Below the pieces are notes generated by a model that saw only the letters and a list, made by a program, of their open reading frames with translations, ran no database searches and was not told the origin of the DNA. DNA of 6,562 nucleotides, from the NCBI GenBank assembly GCA_002085355.1, contig NATN01000158.1:1-6562 (forward strand), read 5' to 3'. A program made the translations under genes and the position numbers. This document shows, in pieces, positions 4,799-6,562 of the stretch. Origin of the DNA: Candidatus Zhuqueibacterota bacterium 4484_87. Its GTDB lineage: Bacteria > Zhuqueibacterota > Zhuqueibacteria > Thermofontimicrobiales > Thermofontimicrobiaceae. The first letter of the stretch is position 1, and each line of letters starts with the position of its first letter.

Positions 4799-6562
4799 GC
4801 TATTATTCCTGTCGGTTTCTCATTCATTCGGCGCTGTGGGTGACTGGATTACATTTACCAACCAATCTGATATCCGCGAAATAGCAGTGACTGACAGCGC
4901 TATCTGGTGTGCGACCAATGGAGGCGTTTTCCGATTTGATCCTTCCGACAGCTCTTTTCGCCAATTTTACAATACAAACGGTCTGTCAGCGCTCGATGCA
5001 CAAACAATTGCCATTGACGCCAATGGTTCGGTTTGGGTGGCATTTTCCGATGGTTGGCTCAATTGCTACCATCCTGACAGCGACTCATGGACTCAGATCA
5101 ACGACTATCTGGGACATGAAATTAACGACATCTCTATTATGGGCGATTCTCTGTTAGTAGCGCTGGACATTGGTATCAGCCTGTACGATATTCAGCGGCG
5201 GGAAGTGAAAGAAACTTATAAGAATTTAGGCGAAAAAATTCCGGTGGAAACTCCTGTGCAATTTATTTATATCAAAGGCAAAGAAATCTGGGCAGCAACT
5301 GAATATGGTATCGCCCAATCGAGTTTCACATTGGCAAATTTGATGGCGCCGGAAAGCTGGACAAACTTCACGATGAATGAGGGACTTCCTGCCAATGAGA
5401 TACACGCCATTCAGGCGACAAACGATGATATATTTGCAGCGACATCCGCAGGAGTCGCCAAAAAAGTTCAAAATATGTGGAATGTGATGAACACAGGCTT
5501 ATCCGGCACGAATGTCCTTGATCTAACAACTGTTGCAGATACGCTTTACGCACTGCTTGAAAGCCGTGTGTACCAGTGGGATTCATCAACGCAATCCTGG
5601 CAGCCGGCAAGTCCTTATATTTACATGCCAAACAAATTGGTCGCATCTCCGACCGGAGTGCTGTGGATTGGTAAAAAACAAACCTTTGCGTCCGGCGGAA
5701 TCACTCGTCTTGACCGGGAGGCATACCAATGGATTGACTTCACTCCGCCGGGGCCTCCTGGGAATGAAATTTCCTGCATGACAATAGACCAGAACGGCAT
5801 TCTCTGGTGCGGTTCATTGACAAACGGATTGTTCAAATATAATGATAAAGTGAGCGACTCTCGTCAGCAATGGCAGCAATTTACTACAAACGACGGTCTG
5901 GCAAAAAATGTCATTGAAGCCATCGCCGTGGACTATCTCAATCGGAAATGGGTAGCAACCAGAGGCGGCGGAGTGTCTGTCCTTGACGACAGAGATTCGG
6001 TCATGACGATAACAACATTTTACAAAAATATTTTTTCCGGAATCAGCTCTGCTCCGGACTATATTGTAATCACTGATTTAAAACCCGATCGCTACAACAG
6101 CATCTGGTTTCTGAATCTTGAACCGGCGAACAACAATGTTGTAGCAGTTTATTCCACACTGCGGCAATGGCAATATTTTTCCAGACAGGAAGGTTTTCTC
6201 AGCAGCGATGTCCGCGCTCTGGATTTCGATCAGTACGATCGCGTTTGGATTGCCAGCGACGGAGGCGTGAATGTAATCGATTACAACAATACACTTATGG
6301 ATAAATCAGACGATGATCTCTCGGGAACGCTGACCACAGTGGACGGATTAGAGGCAAATAAAATCAAAGACCTCGCCATCGACCACGACAACATTGTTTG
6401 GATCGCAACTGCCAATGGGCTCAATTACTGGGCGCAGGGGAATGTTTATTATCAGGGTGGCCTGATCAGCAACAATATCAACAGAGTAGAAGTTGATATC
6501 CGCAACAATAAATGGTTTGGCACCAGCGGAGGCGTAAGTGTACTGGCTCCTGACGGGATTAC
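4776..6562 (+). CDS. Secreted multi-blade beta-propeller protein (two-component-regulator-propeller / PorZ-like), runs off the right edge
   Basis: The frame from ATG 4776 is open for 595 codons to the window end, so the C terminus is missing. The N terminus is a signal peptide: MKIK, hydrophobic 5-12, probable cleavage after Gly19 (SFG/AV); the protein is predicted to be exported. The rest is a series of blade cores of the form [I/V/L]W-x-[A/G]-T-x-x-G, near residues 43, 86, 126, 171, 219, 257, 296, 343, 391, 443, 490, 541 and 579, thirteen in the window. Several are preceded by a [D/E/N]GL or EGF turn (68-70, 202-204, 373-375, 472-474, 523-525), as in Reg_prop repeats. The opening VGDWITF and IWCATNGGVFRFD recall the N-terminal propeller of PorZ, a Bacteroidota type IX secretion component, and related surface proteins. 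No kinase or DNA-binding domain is in the visible part. Ligand and role unknown. Shine-Dalgarno is absent; this start is chosen for the signal peptide. Confidence 0.85.
   Translation, partial: MKIKLILLLLFLSVSHSFGAVGDWITFTNQSDIREIAVTDSAIWCATNGGVFRFDPSDSSFRQFYNTNGLSALDAQTIAIDANGSVWVAFSDGWLNCYHPDSDSWTQINDYLGHEINDISIMGDSLLVALDIGISLYDIQRREVKETYKNLGEKIPVETPVQFIYIKGKEIWAATEYGIAQSSFTLANLMAPESWTNFTMNEGLPANEIHAIQATNDDIFAATSAGVAKKVQNMWNVMNTGLSGTNVLDLTTVADTLYALLESRVYQWDSSTQSWQPASPYIYMPNKLVASPTGVLWIGKKQTFASGGITRLDREAYQWIDFTPPGPPGNEISCMTIDQNGILWCGSLTNGLFKYNDKVSDSRQQWQQFTTNDGLAKNVIEAIAVDYLNRKWVATRGGGVSVLDDRDSVMTITTFYKNIFSGISSAPDYIVITDLKPDRYNSIWFLNLEPANNNVVAVYSTLRQWQYFSRQEGFLSSDVRALDFDQYDRVWIASDGGVNVIDYNNTLMDKSDDDLSGTLTTVDGLEANKIKDLAIDHDNIVWIATANGLNYWAQGNVYYQGGLISNNINRVEVDIRNNKWFGTSGGVSVLAPDGI

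Overview
The window carries a complete riboflavin (vitamin B2) biosynthesis operon, ribD-ribE-ribBA-ribH, on the + strand (about 940-4599). It is flanked by two partial genes. On the left, reading leftwards off the edge, is the N-terminal part of an adenosylcobalamin-dependent (class II) ribonucleotide reductase, nrdJ (1-522, - strand). On the right, reading off the edge, is a secreted multi-blade beta-propeller protein of the two-component-regulator-propeller / PorZ-like type (4776-6562, + strand). No mobile element, CRISPR array, tRNA or rRNA was recognised.

The organism looks bacterial, with moderate GC in genes and very AT-rich spacers. A class II RNR, a bifunctional RibBA and a signal-peptide-bearing propeller with a PorZ-like N terminus would fit the wider FCB group (for example Calditrichota, Ignavibacteriota or KSB1-like lineages). 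This is a guess from gene style, not a demonstration.

Region by region: 1-522 is nrdJ (first 174 residues). 523-939 is an AT-rich divergent control region. It holds a good sigma70-type promoter for nrdJ (TTGACA-17-TATATT on the - strand), two NrdR-box-like 16-mers exactly 31 bp apart upstream of it, a sigma70-type promoter for the rib operon (TTGACT-17-TATATT on the + strand), and a roughly 150-nt rib leader with an 8-bp hairpin interleaved with a second 6-bp inverted repeat. No FMN riboswitch (RFN element) and no cobalamin riboswitch could be recognised there. 940-4599 is the rib operon in the Bacillus-like order D-E-BA-H. 4600-4775 is a spacer with no recognisable gene or terminator. 4776 to the end is the propeller protein.

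Together RibBA (GTP cyclohydrolase II and DHBP synthase), RibD (deaminase and reductase), RibH (lumazine synthase) and RibE (riboflavin synthase) supply every dedicated step from GTP and ribulose-5-phosphate to riboflavin except the phosphatase step, which is normally done by unlinked HAD-type phosphatases. The key metal-binding and catalytic residues I could check are intact in all four proteins. The coding content is ordinary. The most interesting signals are regulatory: the NrdR operator pair at nrdJ and the unexplained structured leader of a rib operon that lacks the usual riboswitch. I did not find a clearly new biological system.
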